From contig JAAWDR010000012.1 in NCBI GenBank assembly GCA_022793875.1, forward strand, positions 39,137-103,136: DNA of 64,000 nucleotides. The letters are read 5' to 3'. This document shows positions 32,126 to 41,985 of the stretch, in pieces. Each line of letters starts with the position of its first letter. Position 1 is the stretch's first letter. Below the pieces are notes generated by a model that saw nothing but the letters and a program-made list of their open reading frames with translations, had not been told where the DNA came from and did not search any database. Both the position numbers and the translations under genes were made by a program. Origin of the DNA: Clostridia bacterium (lineage in GTDB: Bacteria; Bacillota; Clostridia; TANB77; CAG-508).

Positions 32126-32899
32126 ATGATAAAAAATAAAGTAATATATTATAAAGATGAATTGAATGATGAATTTTCAACAGCAAAAATAATACCAAGA
32201 AAAATAGATGAGAATTATAAATATATTCATAAAAATATAATATGGAATATTTGTGCATTTATTATACAGAATGTATTAAGTGTTCCAATAAAATATTTAT
32301 ATGCTAAGATAAAATTTAGAGTAGAATATATAGGGAAAGAAAAGTTAAAACCATATAAAAGAAAAGGATATTTTATATATGGAAATCATACACAAGCTTT
32401 TGCAGATACATTTTTAATAAGCAATTGTGTTTATCCTAAAATAAATTATTTAATAGTAAATCCAGAAAATGTATCAATGAAATTTTTAGGAAATATTGTT
32501 CAGATGTTAGGAGCAATACCAATCCCAAGTAATAAAGATGCAATGAAAAGCTTTTTAGATACAATTGAAAAAAGAGTTAATAAAGGATATTCAATTACAA
32601 TATTTCCTGAAGCTCATATATGGCCATATTATACTAAAATAAGACCTTTTAAATCAGTTTCTTTTAAATATCCAGTAAAGTTACAAAAGCCTTCATTTTG
32701 TGTAACTAATACATATAAGTGTTATGGAAAAAATAATAATAAAGTTAAAATAGTATCATATGTAGATGGACCATTTTTTCCAGATGAGGGACTTACTTTA
32801 AAAGAGCAACAAGAGAATTTGAGAAATAAGGTTTATGAAAAAATGGTAGAAAGAAGTAAGAATAGTAATATTGAAGTTATAAAATATGAAAAAAAATGA
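32126..32899 (+). CDS. PlsC-like acyltransferase
   Basis: YGNHTQAFADTFL and IFPEAHIWPYYTKIRPF. Confidence 0.86.
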   Translation: MIKNKVIYYKDELNDEFSTAKIIPRKIDENYKYIHKNIIWNICAFIIQNVLSVPIKYLYAKIKFRVEYIGKEKLKPYKRKGYFIYGNHTQAFADTFLISNCVYPKINYLIVNPENVSMKFLGNIVQMLGAIPIPSNKDAMKSFLDTIEKRVNKGYSITIFPEAHIWPYYTKIRPFKSVSFKYPVKLQKPSFCVTNTYKCYGKNNNKVKIVSYVDGPFFPDEGLTLKEQQENLRNKVYEKMVERSKNSNIEVIKYEKK

Positions 32900-32909
32900 G
32901 ATGCTTGTC

Positions 32910-33539
32910 TCATTTTTTATAAGTTTTACAATATTTATTAACAGGGCAAACATCACATTTTGGTTTTCTTGCAACACAAGTATTTCTACCATGCCAAACA
33001 AATAAATGATTAATATCTTTTAAATATTCTTTAGGGAAAATTTTAATTAAGTCTTTTTCAATTTTAGAAGGGTCAGCTTCTTTAGAAAGACCAATTAAAT
33101 TAGAAATCCTTTTAGCATGAGTGTCAACAGCAATACCTTGAGGTTTGTTAAATGCTTCAAGCATAACAACATTAGCAGATTTCCTGCCTACACCAGCTAA
33201 ACTTTGCAAATCTTCCATATTGTCAGGAACTTTACCATTAAAATTTTCCAAGACTTGTTTTGCACACAATTTGATATTTTTAGCTTTATTTTTGTAAAAA
33301 CCACAGGGATGAACAATTTCTTCTAATTCTTTGATATCTATATCAACAAAGTCTTGAATAGTTTTACATCTTTTAAAAAGTTCAGGAGTTGTTTTGTTAA
33401 CTCTTTCATCAGTACATTGGGCTGATAACATAACTGCAACTACCATTTGAAATGGTGTTTCGAAGTCTAGACTACAAGTTGCGTCTGGATATGCTTTTTT
33501 TAATAATTCTACAAAATTTATTACATCACTTTTTTTCAT
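32910..33539 (-). CDS. nth: endonuclease III
   Basis: LSAQCTDERVN, LAGVGRKSANVVM, VDTHAKRISN, C-x6-C-x2-C-x5-C cluster. Confidence 0.96.
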   Translation of the reverse strand: MKKSDVINFVELLKKAYPDATCSLDFETPFQMVVAVMLSAQCTDERVNKTTPELFKRCKTIQDFVDIDIKELEEIVHPCGFYKNKAKNIKLCAKQVLENFNGKVPDNMEDLQSLAGVGRKSANVVMLEAFNKPQGIAVDTHAKRISNLIGLSKEADPSKIEKDLIKIFPKEYLKDINHLFVWHGRNTCVARKPKCDVCPVNKYCKTYKK

Positions 33540-33711
33540 ATAAAATCCCTACCTATATTATTTAAATATGTGCTTTTCTTACATATATATTATATATTCA
33601 TAAATTAAAAAAAGCAAGGTATAAAATATTATTCTAGTAAGAAGTAACATAAAAAGGAACAATAAGAGTTTTCCAGTAATATAATATATAAAAAGATAAG
33701 GAGGTAATAAT

Positions 33712-33861
33712 ATGTTTAAGCTATTTAAGAAGACAATAGGAGTTGTTTTAGTAGGAATAGGGGTAGGAATTTTACTAGTATTATTACTTCCATTTACAGG
33801 TTGGCTATTTATAATAGGAGTTGCACTAGCTTGTATAGGCTTAATGTGGCTTGCCTGTTAA
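33712..33861 (+). CDS. 49-aa two-helix membrane microprotein
   Basis: RBS aaggagg; MFKLFKKTIGVVLVGIGVGILLVLLLPFTGWLFIIGVALACIGLMWLAC; absent from the ORF track. Confidence 0.75.
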   Translation: MFKLFKKTIGVVLVGIGVGILLVLLLPFTGWLFIIGVALACIGLMWLAC

Positions 33862-33878
33862 AAAGGAGGGTATTACAT

Positions 33879-33953
33879 ATGACTATAGTTGTAAAAAAAG
33901 TTCCAAAATTTTTAAGAGGATTTGTGAAACTTATTTTTGGAATAAAAGATTAA
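33879..33953 (+). CDS. spoVM: stage V sporulation protein M (24 aa)
   Basis: RBS aaaaggaggg; MTIVVKKVPKFLRGFVKLIFGIKD resembles B. subtilis SpoVM (MKFYTIKLPKFLGGIVRAMLGSFRKD). Confidence 0.85.
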   Translation: MTIVVKKVPKFLRGFVKLIFGIKD

Positions 33954-33965
33954 TGTAAATATTTT

Positions 33966-34034
33966 GTATACGAAAGAGGCATGAAATGTATTCTGAGAGA
34001 TCAAAAAAGATTTAATCATGCCTCTTTTGTTCTT
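33966..34034 (+). repeat. intergenic structured repeat, copy B (3' module only)
   Basis: CGAAAGAGGCATGAAATGTATTCTGAGAGATCAAAAAAGATTTAATCATGCCTCTTTTGTTCT. Confidence 0.75.
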
Positions 34035-34125
34035 CACTAATAATATTAATTGATGAAAAAAATCTTGACAAAGGCATGTTTTTGGTATAAACTCTAATAC
34101 GAAAATAACTTTTAGGAGGTTAAAA

Positions 34126-34665
34126 ATGGAATTAAAAGGATCAAAAACAGAGAAAAATTTAATGGAAGCATTTGCTGGAGAATCACAAGCAAGAAATAAA
34201 TATACATATTTTGCAAGTAAAGCAAAAAAAGAAGGATATGAGCAAATAGCTGCAATATTCCAAGAAACAGCAGACAATGAAAAAGAACATGCAAAAATGT
34301 GGTTCAAACTATTACAAGGTGGAGAAATAAAAACAACAGCTGAAAACTTAAAAGCAGCAGCAGAAGGAGAAAACTATGAATGGACAGATATGTATGACAG
34401 AATGGCACAAGAAGCTAAAGAAGAAGGATTTGACCATATAGCATATTTATTCTCATCAGTTGCAAAAATAGAAAAAGAACATGAAGAAAGATATTTAAAA
34501 TTATTAGAAAACGTTGAAAATGGACTAGTATTTAGTAAAGATGGAGATAGAATTTGGAAATGTAGAAATTGTGGACATATAGTAATTGGAAAAAATGCAC
34601 CAGAAATATGTCCAGTTTGTAGTCATCCAAAAGCTTATTTCGAAATAAAAGCTGAAAATTATTAA
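34126..34665 (+). CDS. rubrerythrin
   Basis: [35 protein letters not shown]-terminal rubredoxin [29 protein letters not shown]. Confidence 0.97.
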   Translation: MELKGSKTEKNLMEAFAGESQARNKYTYFASKAKKEGYEQIAAIFQETADNEKEHAKMWFKLLQGGEIKTTAENLKAAAEGENYEWTDMYDRMAQEAKEEGFDHIAYLFSSVAKIEKEHEERYLKLLENVENGLVFSKDGDRIWKCRNCGHIVIGKNAPEICPVCSHPKAYFEIKAENY

Positions 34666-34748
34666 TAAAATGTAAAAAGGACTTTTAAGGTTCTTTTTTT
34701 GTTTGAAAAAAATTAAAAGATATGTTATAATTTTAAACATAAAAAGAG

Positions 34749-34807
34749 ATGTGTCCCCAATGGGACAAAATGTCCCAAACAGAAACGTCCCCAATGGGAC
34801 ATGGAGG
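34749..34807 (+). repeat. GTCCC/GGGAC multi-hairpin element, copy 1 (upstream of rsmE)
   Basis: atgtgtccccaatgggacaaaatgtcccaaacagaaacgtccccaatgggacatggagg. Confidence 0.85.
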
Positions 34808-34812
34808 AAAGT

Positions 34813-35574
34813 ATGCCAAAATTTTTTATAAAAGAAGAACAAATCGAAAATAATAAAATAATCATAAAAGGACAAGATGTAAATCACATAAAAAAAGTAT
34901 TAAGAGCCAAAATTGGAGATGAATTACAAATATGTAATAGTAAAAATGGAGAAAACTTTTTGTGTGATATAGAAAATATAAATAATGAAGATATATTGTG
35001 TACAATAAAACAAAAACTAGAAAGACATGTAGAATCAAATATTAATGTTACAATATTTCAAGGATTACCAAAAGCTGATAAAATGGAATATATAATACAA
35101 AAATCAGTTGAACTTGGAGTATATGATATAACACCAGTAGAAATGAAAAGATGTGTTGTAAAAATAGATGAAAAAGACAAAAATAAAAAAATAGAAAGAT
35201 GGCAAAAAATATCGGAAGTTGCATCAAAACAATGTGGAAGAGACATAATACCTAAAATAAATAATATAGTAAATGTTAAAAATATATGTGATTTTATTAA
35301 AAATTATGATATAGTATTAGTAGCTTATGAAAATGAAATAGAGAGTACATTAAAAGAACAATTAAAATATTTAAAACAACATATTAATTATGATAATCAA
35401 AATAAAATAAAAATAGGAGTTGTTATAGGACCAGAAGGCGGATTAGAAGAACAAGATGTTGAATTATTAAAGGAAAACGAAGCTAAAATAATAACATTAG
35501 GAAAAAGAATATTAAGAACAGAAACAGTTGCTTTAAATGTTTTGAGTATTATAATGTATGAACTAGAAAATTAA
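34813..35574 (+). CDS. rsmE: 16S rRNA (uracil1498-N3)-methyltransferase
   Basis: MPKFFIKEEQI; QKSVELGVYDITPVEMKRCV; VIGPEGGLEEQDVELL; LGKRILRTETVAL. Confidence 0.94.
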   Translation: MPKFFIKEEQIENNKIIIKGQDVNHIKKVLRAKIGDELQICNSKNGENFLCDIENINNEDILCTIKQKLERHVESNINVTIFQGLPKADKMEYIIQKSVELGVYDITPVEMKRCVVKIDEKDKNKKIERWQKISEVASKQCGRDIIPKINNIVNVKNICDFIKNYDIVLVAYENEIESTLKEQLKYLKQHINYDNQNKIKIGVVIGPEGGLEEQDVELLKENEAKIITLGKRILRTETVALNVLSIIMYELEN

Positions 35575-35644
35575 TTATTAAATTAATGGTAAAAATACCT
35601 AAGTTGTAGTAATTATAAACTATAGAAGGGAATGAAATAGAAAA

Positions 35645-36361
35645 ATGAAAAAAGCAAAAGAAGTAAATGAAAAATATATGAAAGAAATATATTTAAATAT
35701 ATTAAAAGCAATAGTAATTGTATTATACTTTTTTATATTAAATTTAGCTTATGAAAATGTAAGAAGAGAATATTTAGACATAGCAATAAAAGGATTTACA
35801 ATGACATTCCTATTTATATCAATATATATTTTTGAAAAAGCATATAAGAAAGATGATGGAAAGATAGCAATGCAGGGAATTGAAGTATTGTTATTAGCTA
35901 CATACACATTAACTACAGAGCATATAATAAATAAATTTGAATTTAATTTTAAAAGTTACTCATTAGTTGCATCATATCTTTTGGCAACGTATTTTATATT
36001 AAAATGTATAATTATATATACAAAAGGCAGAAAAGAAATTGAAAGTGAACGTAGTGATGTAAGAGAAATAGTAAAGAAGAATGAACCACTAAAAAAAGAA
36101 AATGTCAAAAAGAACAAAAATGAGGAACAAGAAACTTCAAATATAAAAAAACAAAATAAAACAACATCACAGACCAAAAAGAAATCAACAAATCAAGTAA
36201 AAGAAGAAAATAAAACAATAACTAAAACAGAATTAAAACATAAAACAGAAAATAAGATGGAAAACCCAAAAACAACAATCCAAAATAAAGAAGATGTGAT
36301 AAGTCAAGAAGAAAAGCCAAAAAGAAAAAGAGTGAAAAAAGAGGTAAATGAAAATGATTAG
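35645..36361 (+). CDS. hypothetical membrane protein with Lys-rich tail
   Basis: Four predicted TM stretches then low-complexity K/E/T tail. Confidence 0.6.
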   Translation: MKKAKEVNEKYMKEIYLNILKAIVIVLYFFILNLAYENVRREYLDIAIKGFTMTFLFISIYIFEKAYKKDDGKIAMQGIEVLLLATYTLTTEHIINKFEFNFKSYSLVASYLLATYFILKCIIIYTKGRKEIESERSDVREIVKKNEPLKKENVKKNKNEEQETSNIKKQNKTTSQTKKKSTNQVKEENKTITKTELKHKTENKMENPKTTIQNKEDVISQEEKPKRKRVKKEVNEND

Positions 36362-37238
36362 AAGTATGACTGGATATGGAAAAGGAAATTTAAGTTGTGA
36401 AGGTAGAGAATATCAAATAGAAATAAAAAGTGTTAATCACAGATATTTAGACTTAAGCATAAAAATACCTAGAAGTATAAGCTATTTAGAAGAAGACATT
36501 AAGAAGAAAATATCAGAAAAAGTAAAAAGAGGAAAAATTGATGTATTTGTAACATTTGAAAATAATAGTCAAGAATGTAAAAGTATTAAAATAAATAAAG
36601 ACATTGCAAAAGTATATATAGAACAATTAAAAGAATTAGCAACTGAGGAGAATATATCAAGTAATATTGAAGTTACAGAGATTTCGAAATTTCCAGATGT
36701 ATTATCAATAAGTGTTGATGAAACAGATGAGAAAATAAAAAAGGAAGTATTAGAAACAGCAGAAGAGGCGACTAAAAAAATAATAGAAATGAAAAAAATT
36801 GAGGGAGAAAAGATATTACAAGATTTGTTGAATAGAATATCTAACATAGAGAAAAAAATTAATGAGATCTCACAAAAATCTACTGGACTTATTGAAGAAT
36901 ATGTAGTAAAATTAGAAAAACGTATAAAAGAGATACTAAAATCAGATGAAATAGATAAATCAAGATTAGCACAAGAAGTTGTAATATACGCTGATAAATG
37001 TTCTATTCAGGAAGAAGTTACAAGATTAAAAAGTCATATATATCAATTTGAAAATCTTGTATGTGCTATTGAAGAAAATGAAACAATAGGAAAAAAACTA
37101 GATTTTATTATACAAGAAATGAATAGAGAGACGAATACGATTGGTTCTAAAGCAAACAGTTTAGAAATAACGAATGCAGTTATTGATATTAAAACAGAAT
37201 TAGAAGATATAAGAGAGCAAGTTCAAAATATAGAATAG
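36354..37238 (+). CDS. yicC: YicC-family endoribonuclease
   Basis: [58 protein letters not shown]. Confidence 0.95.
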   Translation: MIRSMTGYGKGNLSCEGREYQIEIKSVNHRYLDLSIKIPRSISYLEEDIKKKISEKVKRGKIDVFVTFENNSQECKSIKINKDIAKVYIEQLKELATEENISSNIEVTEISKFPDVLSISVDETDEKIKKEVLETAEEATKKIIEMKKIEGEKILQDLLNRISNIEKKINEISQKSTGLIEEYVVKLEKRIKEILKSDEIDKSRLAQEVVIYADKCSIQEEVTRLKSHIYQFENLVCAIEENETIGKKLDFIIQEMNRETNTIGSKANSLEITNAVIDIKTELEDIREQVQNIE

Positions 37239-37293
37239 ACTTATAATAAGAATGTTTTTAGCAAATATTATAAAAATAGAAAGGGTGAAATTT

Positions 37294-37566
37294 ATGCAAA
37301 TAGTAAATATTGGGTTTGGAAATATTGTTTCAGCAGAAAGAATTGTTGCAATAGTTAGTCCAGAATCAGCTCCAATAAAGAGAATGGTTCAAGAGGCTAA
37401 AGATGATAAAACAGCTATTGATGCAACTTGTGGAAGAAGAACAAGAGCTGTAATAATTACAGATTCAGGTCATATTATTTTGTCAGCTGTACAGCCAGAA
37501 ACAGTTGCTGGAAGAATTGATAAGGATATTACAACAACAGCTACACAATTACAAGATGAAGAATAA
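37294..37566 (+). CDS. remA: RemA/DUF370 regulator
   Basis: [33 protein letters not shown]...[28 protein letters not shown]. Confidence 0.95.
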   Translation: MQIVNIGFGNIVSAERIVAIVSPESAPIKRMVQEAKDDKTAIDATCGRRTRAVIITDSGHIILSAVQPETVAGRIDKDITTTATQLQDEE

Positions 37567-37660
37567 TACTTTATAATATTTTATGCAAATGATTATATGT
37601 AATCATTCACATACATTAAAAATTTAAAATAGAAAAAATAAAAATAGGAGGTAAATATAA

Positions 37661-37879
37661 ATGATAGTAAAACCAACAGTTACAGAATTATTAAAAAATT
37701 CTAAAAATAGATATGAGTTAGTTATAGCTACTTCTAAAAGAGCTAGACAAATTGCAATGGGAGATACAGTTTTAACAAAAGTAAAAGAAGAGTCACCAGT
37801 TACACTTGCAGCAAATGAAATAGCAGAGGGTAAAGTTACTATTGAAAAAAATGAAGTAGATGAAGAAGAAAATAACTAA
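37661..37879 (+). CDS. rpoZ: RNA polymerase subunit omega
   Basis: NSKNRYELVIATSKRARQI; between remA and gmk. Confidence 0.9.
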   Translation: MIVKPTVTELLKNSKNRYELVIATSKRARQIAMGDTVLTKVKEESPVTLAANEIAEGKVTIEKNEVDEEENN

Positions 37880-37903
37880 TATTGATAATAAAAGGAGAGT
37901 TTT

Positions 37904-38470
37904 ATGTTAGTAATATTGTCAGGAGTTTCAGGAGCAGGCAAAGATACAATAAAAAAAGAATTAATAAAAAGAATGGATGATGTTATATCACTTCCATCTT
38001 TTACTTCAAGAAAACCAAGAATAGGTGAAGAAGAAGGTGTTCAATATCATTTTATAACTAAAGAGCAATTTGAGGAAAAAATAAAAAATGGAGAGTTTTA
38101 TGAATATGATGAACATCATGAAAATTATTATGGAACATCTAAAAAATTAATGAATGATAAAATTCAGAGTGGAAAAATAATAGTTAAAGATATTGAAGTG
38201 AATGGTACAGAAAGTTTGATAAAACTTTTAAAAAATGATACAAAACTAGTAACAATATTTCTAAAAGTTGATAAAGAAGAATTGAAACATAGGCTTATTA
38301 ATCGAGGAGATAATTTAAGTGAAGCTGACATGGAATTAAGACTTGGTAGACTAAAATATGAGGAATCAAAGATAAAATTGTATGATTATGTTATAAAAAA
38401 TGATGACTTAGAAAAAACAGTTCAAATAATTATGGCAATTATTGAAAATGAAAAAAGATTAGAAAAATAG
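37904..38470 (+). CDS. gmk: guanylate kinase
   Basis: LSGVSGAGKDTIKKEL, FTSRKPRIGEEEGVQYHFI, YGTSKK. Confidence 0.95.
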   Translation: MLVILSGVSGAGKDTIKKELIKRMDDVISLPSFTSRKPRIGEEEGVQYHFITKEQFEEKIKNGEFYEYDEHHENYYGTSKKLMNDKIQSGKIIVKDIEVNGTESLIKLLKNDTKLVTIFLKVDKEELKHRLINRGDNLSEADMELRLGRLKYEESKIKLYDYVIKNDDLEKTVQIIMAIIENEKRLEK

Positions 38471-38474
38471 TTTA

Positions 38475-38515
38475 AGAGGGATTATGGAGACGGGTCTCAA
38501 AATCCCTCTTTTGTT
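38475..38515 (+). terminator. gmk terminator
   Basis: AAGAGGGATT...AATCCCTCTTTTGTTCT. Confidence 0.75.
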
Positions 38516-38516
38516 C

Positions 38517-38659
38517 TATTATAGGAAAGTTCTCTGAACTTCCTATAATAGAAACACATTCCACAGAAAATTGCTTTGCAATTTTCGCAGACGAACAAAT
38601 ACGAGGCATGAAAAGTAATCTAAAAGGTCAAAAAATTTTAATTATGCCTCTTTTGTTCT
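38517..38659 (+). repeat. intergenic structured repeat, copy C
   Basis: ATAGGAAAGTTCTCTGAACTTCCTAT and GAAAATTGctttgCAATTTTC hairpins, then GAGGCATGAAAAG...TTTAATTATGCCTCTTTTGTTCT. Confidence 0.8.
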
Positions 38660-38710
38660 TAATATATATTGATTAATTAGTTAAAATGTAGTATAATAAA
38701 AAAGTAATAT

Positions 38711-39068
38711 GGGGATGTAATGGTTTCGACATATTATTTGAAAAATAGATAGCAAGTAGTGGATTCTCGTTGGCCACTAAAAAAACGGGAAAATAAATAT
38801 AAACGCTAATAACGAAGAATTAGCTTACGCTGCCTAATTGCAGTGTCATCTTAACTAGATAGCCTACTGATTTGGATTAAGGTGCAATAACAAAGTAGGA
38901 AACAAAGCTACTTTTGCTTTAGAAGTAGTGGGTATTTTTTATAAAGTTATATTTTTAAGTAGCCTGTTTATCGGCGATTTAAGAATGAATTTAAATGATA
39001 AAATAAACTTGTAGAAGTCTATTTGGATTATATTATGGACAGGAGTTCGACTCTCCTCATCTCCACCA
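38711..39068 (+). ncRNA. ssrA: tmRNA
   Basis: ggggatgtaatggtttcgac...gagttcgactctcctcatctccacca; tag frame GCT AAT AAC GAA GAA TTA GCT TAC GCT GCC TAA. Confidence 0.96.
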
Positions 39069-39165
39069 AAAAGTATTGAATAATAATAAATCATAACCAC
39101 TTGTTTTACAGGTGGTTATGATTTTAAAATAATCTATTAAATTTTACAAAAAATGCTTACAATTT

Positions 39166-39441
39166 CTAAGATATTTCTATTCCAGCACTTGCATATCCAA
39201 CAACTGTATTTATTAAAGAAAGACCACTAGCTTGAGCAGAATATACCATTAATAAACGTGACTGAGCAGTAACAGGGATTGACAATCCTGTTGTAATTCC
39301 ATTACTAATAGTACCAATAGATATTGTTCCAGAAAGTGCAGGAGAAAGGTTTACAATAGCTCCTGGTATTGGAGTAAATACATTGTTAGGTGTATTTGAT
39401 ACATATAATTGAGCTCTAATACTATATAGAGTAAGAGAGAG
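39166..39441 (-). pseudogene. headless BclA-like C-terminal domain fragment (collagen-like exosporium glycoprotein type)
   Basis: Minus-strand frame: [82 protein letters not shown]; in-frame TAG just upstream, no start. Confidence 0.75.
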
Positions 39442-39458
39442 CTTACTCTATATAGTAT
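39419..39458. repeat. perfect 17-bp inverted repeat
   Basis: atactatatagagtaag-agagag-cttactctatatagtat-type hairpin (39419-39435 / 39442-39458). Confidence 0.85.
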
Positions 39459-39472
39459 ATGCTTGTATTTTT

Positions 39473-40555
39473 TTATTGGTTTGCAATATTTTTACTTTGG
39501 AAATAATTTTTATTATATAGAGAAGCCTTATCATTAGGTTTTAGTCTACCAGCCTTATTATTATAAAAAATTGCTTTTTCCATATTACCAATTTTATCAT
39601 AGCACACACAAAATTGAATATATGGGATATATCCAAAATAGTCAGCATTATGAAAGCCACCATTTTTCATATCTGGCTTATTTGAAATAGCTAATTCATA
39701 CCAGAAAATAGCAATTTCTACATTATTATTTTCTAAAAAATGATTTCCTAATTTGCAACATATTTCTGGTCGAGGTTTATCAAATTCAAAACTTCTAAGT
39801 AATGCTAAAAAAGCATTATTATTATCATTTATTTTTTTGTAGCAGTCAGATAAATCAATACAAGCACTAATACAATTTTCAACCCAGCCCTGTTTTGAAT
39901 CTAAAAAATTATTGAAATTATCAATTGCTTTTTGATATTGACCATTATAATATAGTTCTCTAGAATAATAAAATTGTTGCCTTGGATCAAGTTCTAATCC
40001 ATCCATAATCATTTTATTAAAAATTCTTAAATTTCTACTTTTATCACTAGAATGTAACTTTTTGTGTGAAATTGCAATATCAGAATATATAATATTACCA
40101 CTAGGAGGAATTACCTCGTGGATAGGACTAATCCATTGATAATTTTTCTTACGAGACACTAATCTTTCCCTATAATAAGAAAGTGTTGGATTATCATATT
40201 CATCAAATGCAACATTATATTTCATCATTACCATATCAACTGATGTATCTAAATTGTTTTTTAATTGTTTTAAATTGGCAAGGTCAGTTTCAAAAATTAC
40301 ATCATCTGCATCTAACCACATAATATAATCTTTACTAGCCTTTGAAAAGGCATAGTTTCGGGCTTTTGAAAAATCATCTACCCAATTAAAATGATATACT
40401 TTATTGGTATATTTTTTTACAATTTCTATTGTAGAATCAGTAGAACCAGTATCTACTACTATTATTTCATCAACAACATCTTTCACACATTCTAGGCAGC
40501 GTCCAATTACGTCTTCTTCATTTTTAACAATCATACATAAACTAATACTAATCAT
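39473..40555 (-). CDS. glycosyltransferase family 2 with TPR-like C-terminus
   Basis: SISLCMIVKNEEDVIGRCLECVKDVVDEIIVVDTGSTDSTIEI...MWLDADD; RBS aaaggagat before start at 40555. Confidence 0.93.
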   Translation of the reverse strand: MISISLCMIVKNEEDVIGRCLECVKDVVDEIIVVDTGSTDSTIEIVKKYTNKVYHFNWVDDFSKARNYAFSKASKDYIMWLDADDVIFETDLANLKQLKNNLDTSVDMVMMKYNVAFDEYDNPTLSYYRERLVSRKKNYQWISPIHEVIPPSGNIIYSDIAISHKKLHSSDKSRNLRIFNKMIMDGLELDPRQQFYYSRELYYNGQYQKAIDNFNNFLDSKQGWVENCISACIDLSDCYKKINDNNNAFLALLRSFEFDKPRPEICCKLGNHFLENNNVEIAIFWYELAISNKPDMKNGGFHNADYFGYIPYIQFCVCYDKIGNMEKAIFYNNKAGRLKPNDKASLYNKNYFQSKNIANQ

Positions 40556-40700
40556 ATAATATCTCCTTTTATGCAATAGTATGAAATAGAAAAATATTTT
40601 GTTCACTGTAATATAGAGATATAGAGATTTATTTGAAAAAGAACAAAAATGAAATGAGAGAAAAATAGAAAACCACCCATTTTATGGGTGGTTATGATTA

Positions 40701-41339
40701 TTACAGATTAATATATCCGCAATCTTTATGATCTTTTATTTCTCTTATCCAACAATTTTTAGGATTTCTTTCTTCTTCAAACCATTCTGTAGAATAGTTG
40801 AAATATCTTAATAAGAAAGCTCTTAAAGCAGTACCATGAGTGAAAACAAAAAAGGTATCAATACCACTTTGGTAATCACGATGAAGTATTTCAATAAATT
40901 GTTGAATTCGAATTGCAACATCAAAAGGACTCTCGCCCTGAGGAAGCTTTGCATAAAGCCTACCATTATTTTGCCTTTGACGTTGATATTCTTCATACTC
41001 TTTAGGAAAAAGTTTTTTACGTTGTTCATCTGAAATACAGTCAAACAATCCAAACTGTTGCTCAATAAGAGATATCTCTTCTTTTATATTAGATATTTTA
41101 AGAGACAAATTGAACTCTTCAGAAGTTTGCCTTGTTCTAAGGTAGGGGCTGCGCCATATTTTTGCATTATCAAAAGCAATATTTTGCTCTTTACAATATT
41201 GGGCAAGCCAAATGCCAGCTTCACGAGATTGTTGTTTACCTAAATCAGATAATTCTACTAAATGGTCTGGAATCCGCTCAACGTAATTACTTCCATTATT
41301 AGCTATGGATTCACCGTGACGAATAAGAAAAATATGCAT
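40701..41339 (-). CDS. histidine phosphatase family protein
   Basis: MHIFLIRHGESIANN; RSPYLRTRQTSE; VFTHGTALRAFLL. Confidence 0.92.
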   Translation of the reverse strand: MHIFLIRHGESIANNGSNYVERIPDHLVELSDLGKQQSREAGIWLAQYCKEQNIAFDNAKIWRSPYLRTRQTSEEFNLSLKISNIKEEISLIEQQFGLFDCISDEQRKKLFPKEYEEYQRQRQNNGRLYAKLPQGESPFDVAIRIQQFIEILHRDYQSGIDTFFVFTHGTALRAFLLRYFNYSTEWFEEERNPKNCWIREIKDHKDCGYINL

Positions 41340-41366
41340 ATAAGCTCCTTTCTATAACTATTATAG

Positions 41367-41627
41367 TTACATATGAAATAGGGTTATAATTACATTAAAT
41401 GCCCAAATTACTAACCAAAAAAAGTGTACGTAGAAACTTTTTTTATCCTGCAATATCCGATCTAAAATCAACATAAATGCTGACAATAATATGACGCAAA
41501 AACATAAAACTACATGCAATATTGCATCATATGCAAATAATTGGAACCCTACAGTAATGCACATAAGTATAAGAGTTACAATTAAGCCTATAGCTTGTAA
41601 AACTTCAAGTCTTTCTCGATTTTTCAT
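41367..41627 (-). CDS. small membrane protein, 86 aa
   Basis: Three hydrophobic segments; good RBS (ggaggtatt). Confidence 0.6.
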   Translation of the reverse strand: MKNRERLEVLQAIGLIVTLILMCITVGFQLFAYDAILHVVLCFCVILLSAFMLILDRILQDKKSFYVHFFWLVIWAFNVIITLFHM

Positions 41628-41985
41628 ACTTAATACCTCCAGTCTTATATTATATTGTTTATATGAAAAACTAAAAAATAAAAGGTAAAGTATCCTTTTA
41701 CTAATTAGTGTAAAAAGGAGTTAATATATAGGAATATTCCTATAACGAAATGTATTATATAACAATTTGACATAATTTGCAAGTTATATAACAAAAATTA
41801 TGTTAAATATTAGAATATAAATGTTACTAGTCAGCCCTAGATAATAAAGAATATTAAAACGTTGATATATTAATAATAAAAAAGCACATTTGTAAATTTT
41901 TAGTAAAATTACTTGTAAATTTAATGTTATTAGTGTAAAATAAGCTTAAATTGCAAATAATAATTTAGGAGGAAAAAATTAAAAA

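Noticed and set aside
36771-36900. Possible split or frameshift in yicC
   Set aside because: Reading the full ORF shows a continuous YicC sequence with conserved ends.
39069-41985. Integrative element or prophage after ssrA
   Set aside because: No integrase, phage gene or duplicated ssrA end seen; treated only as an accessory island.
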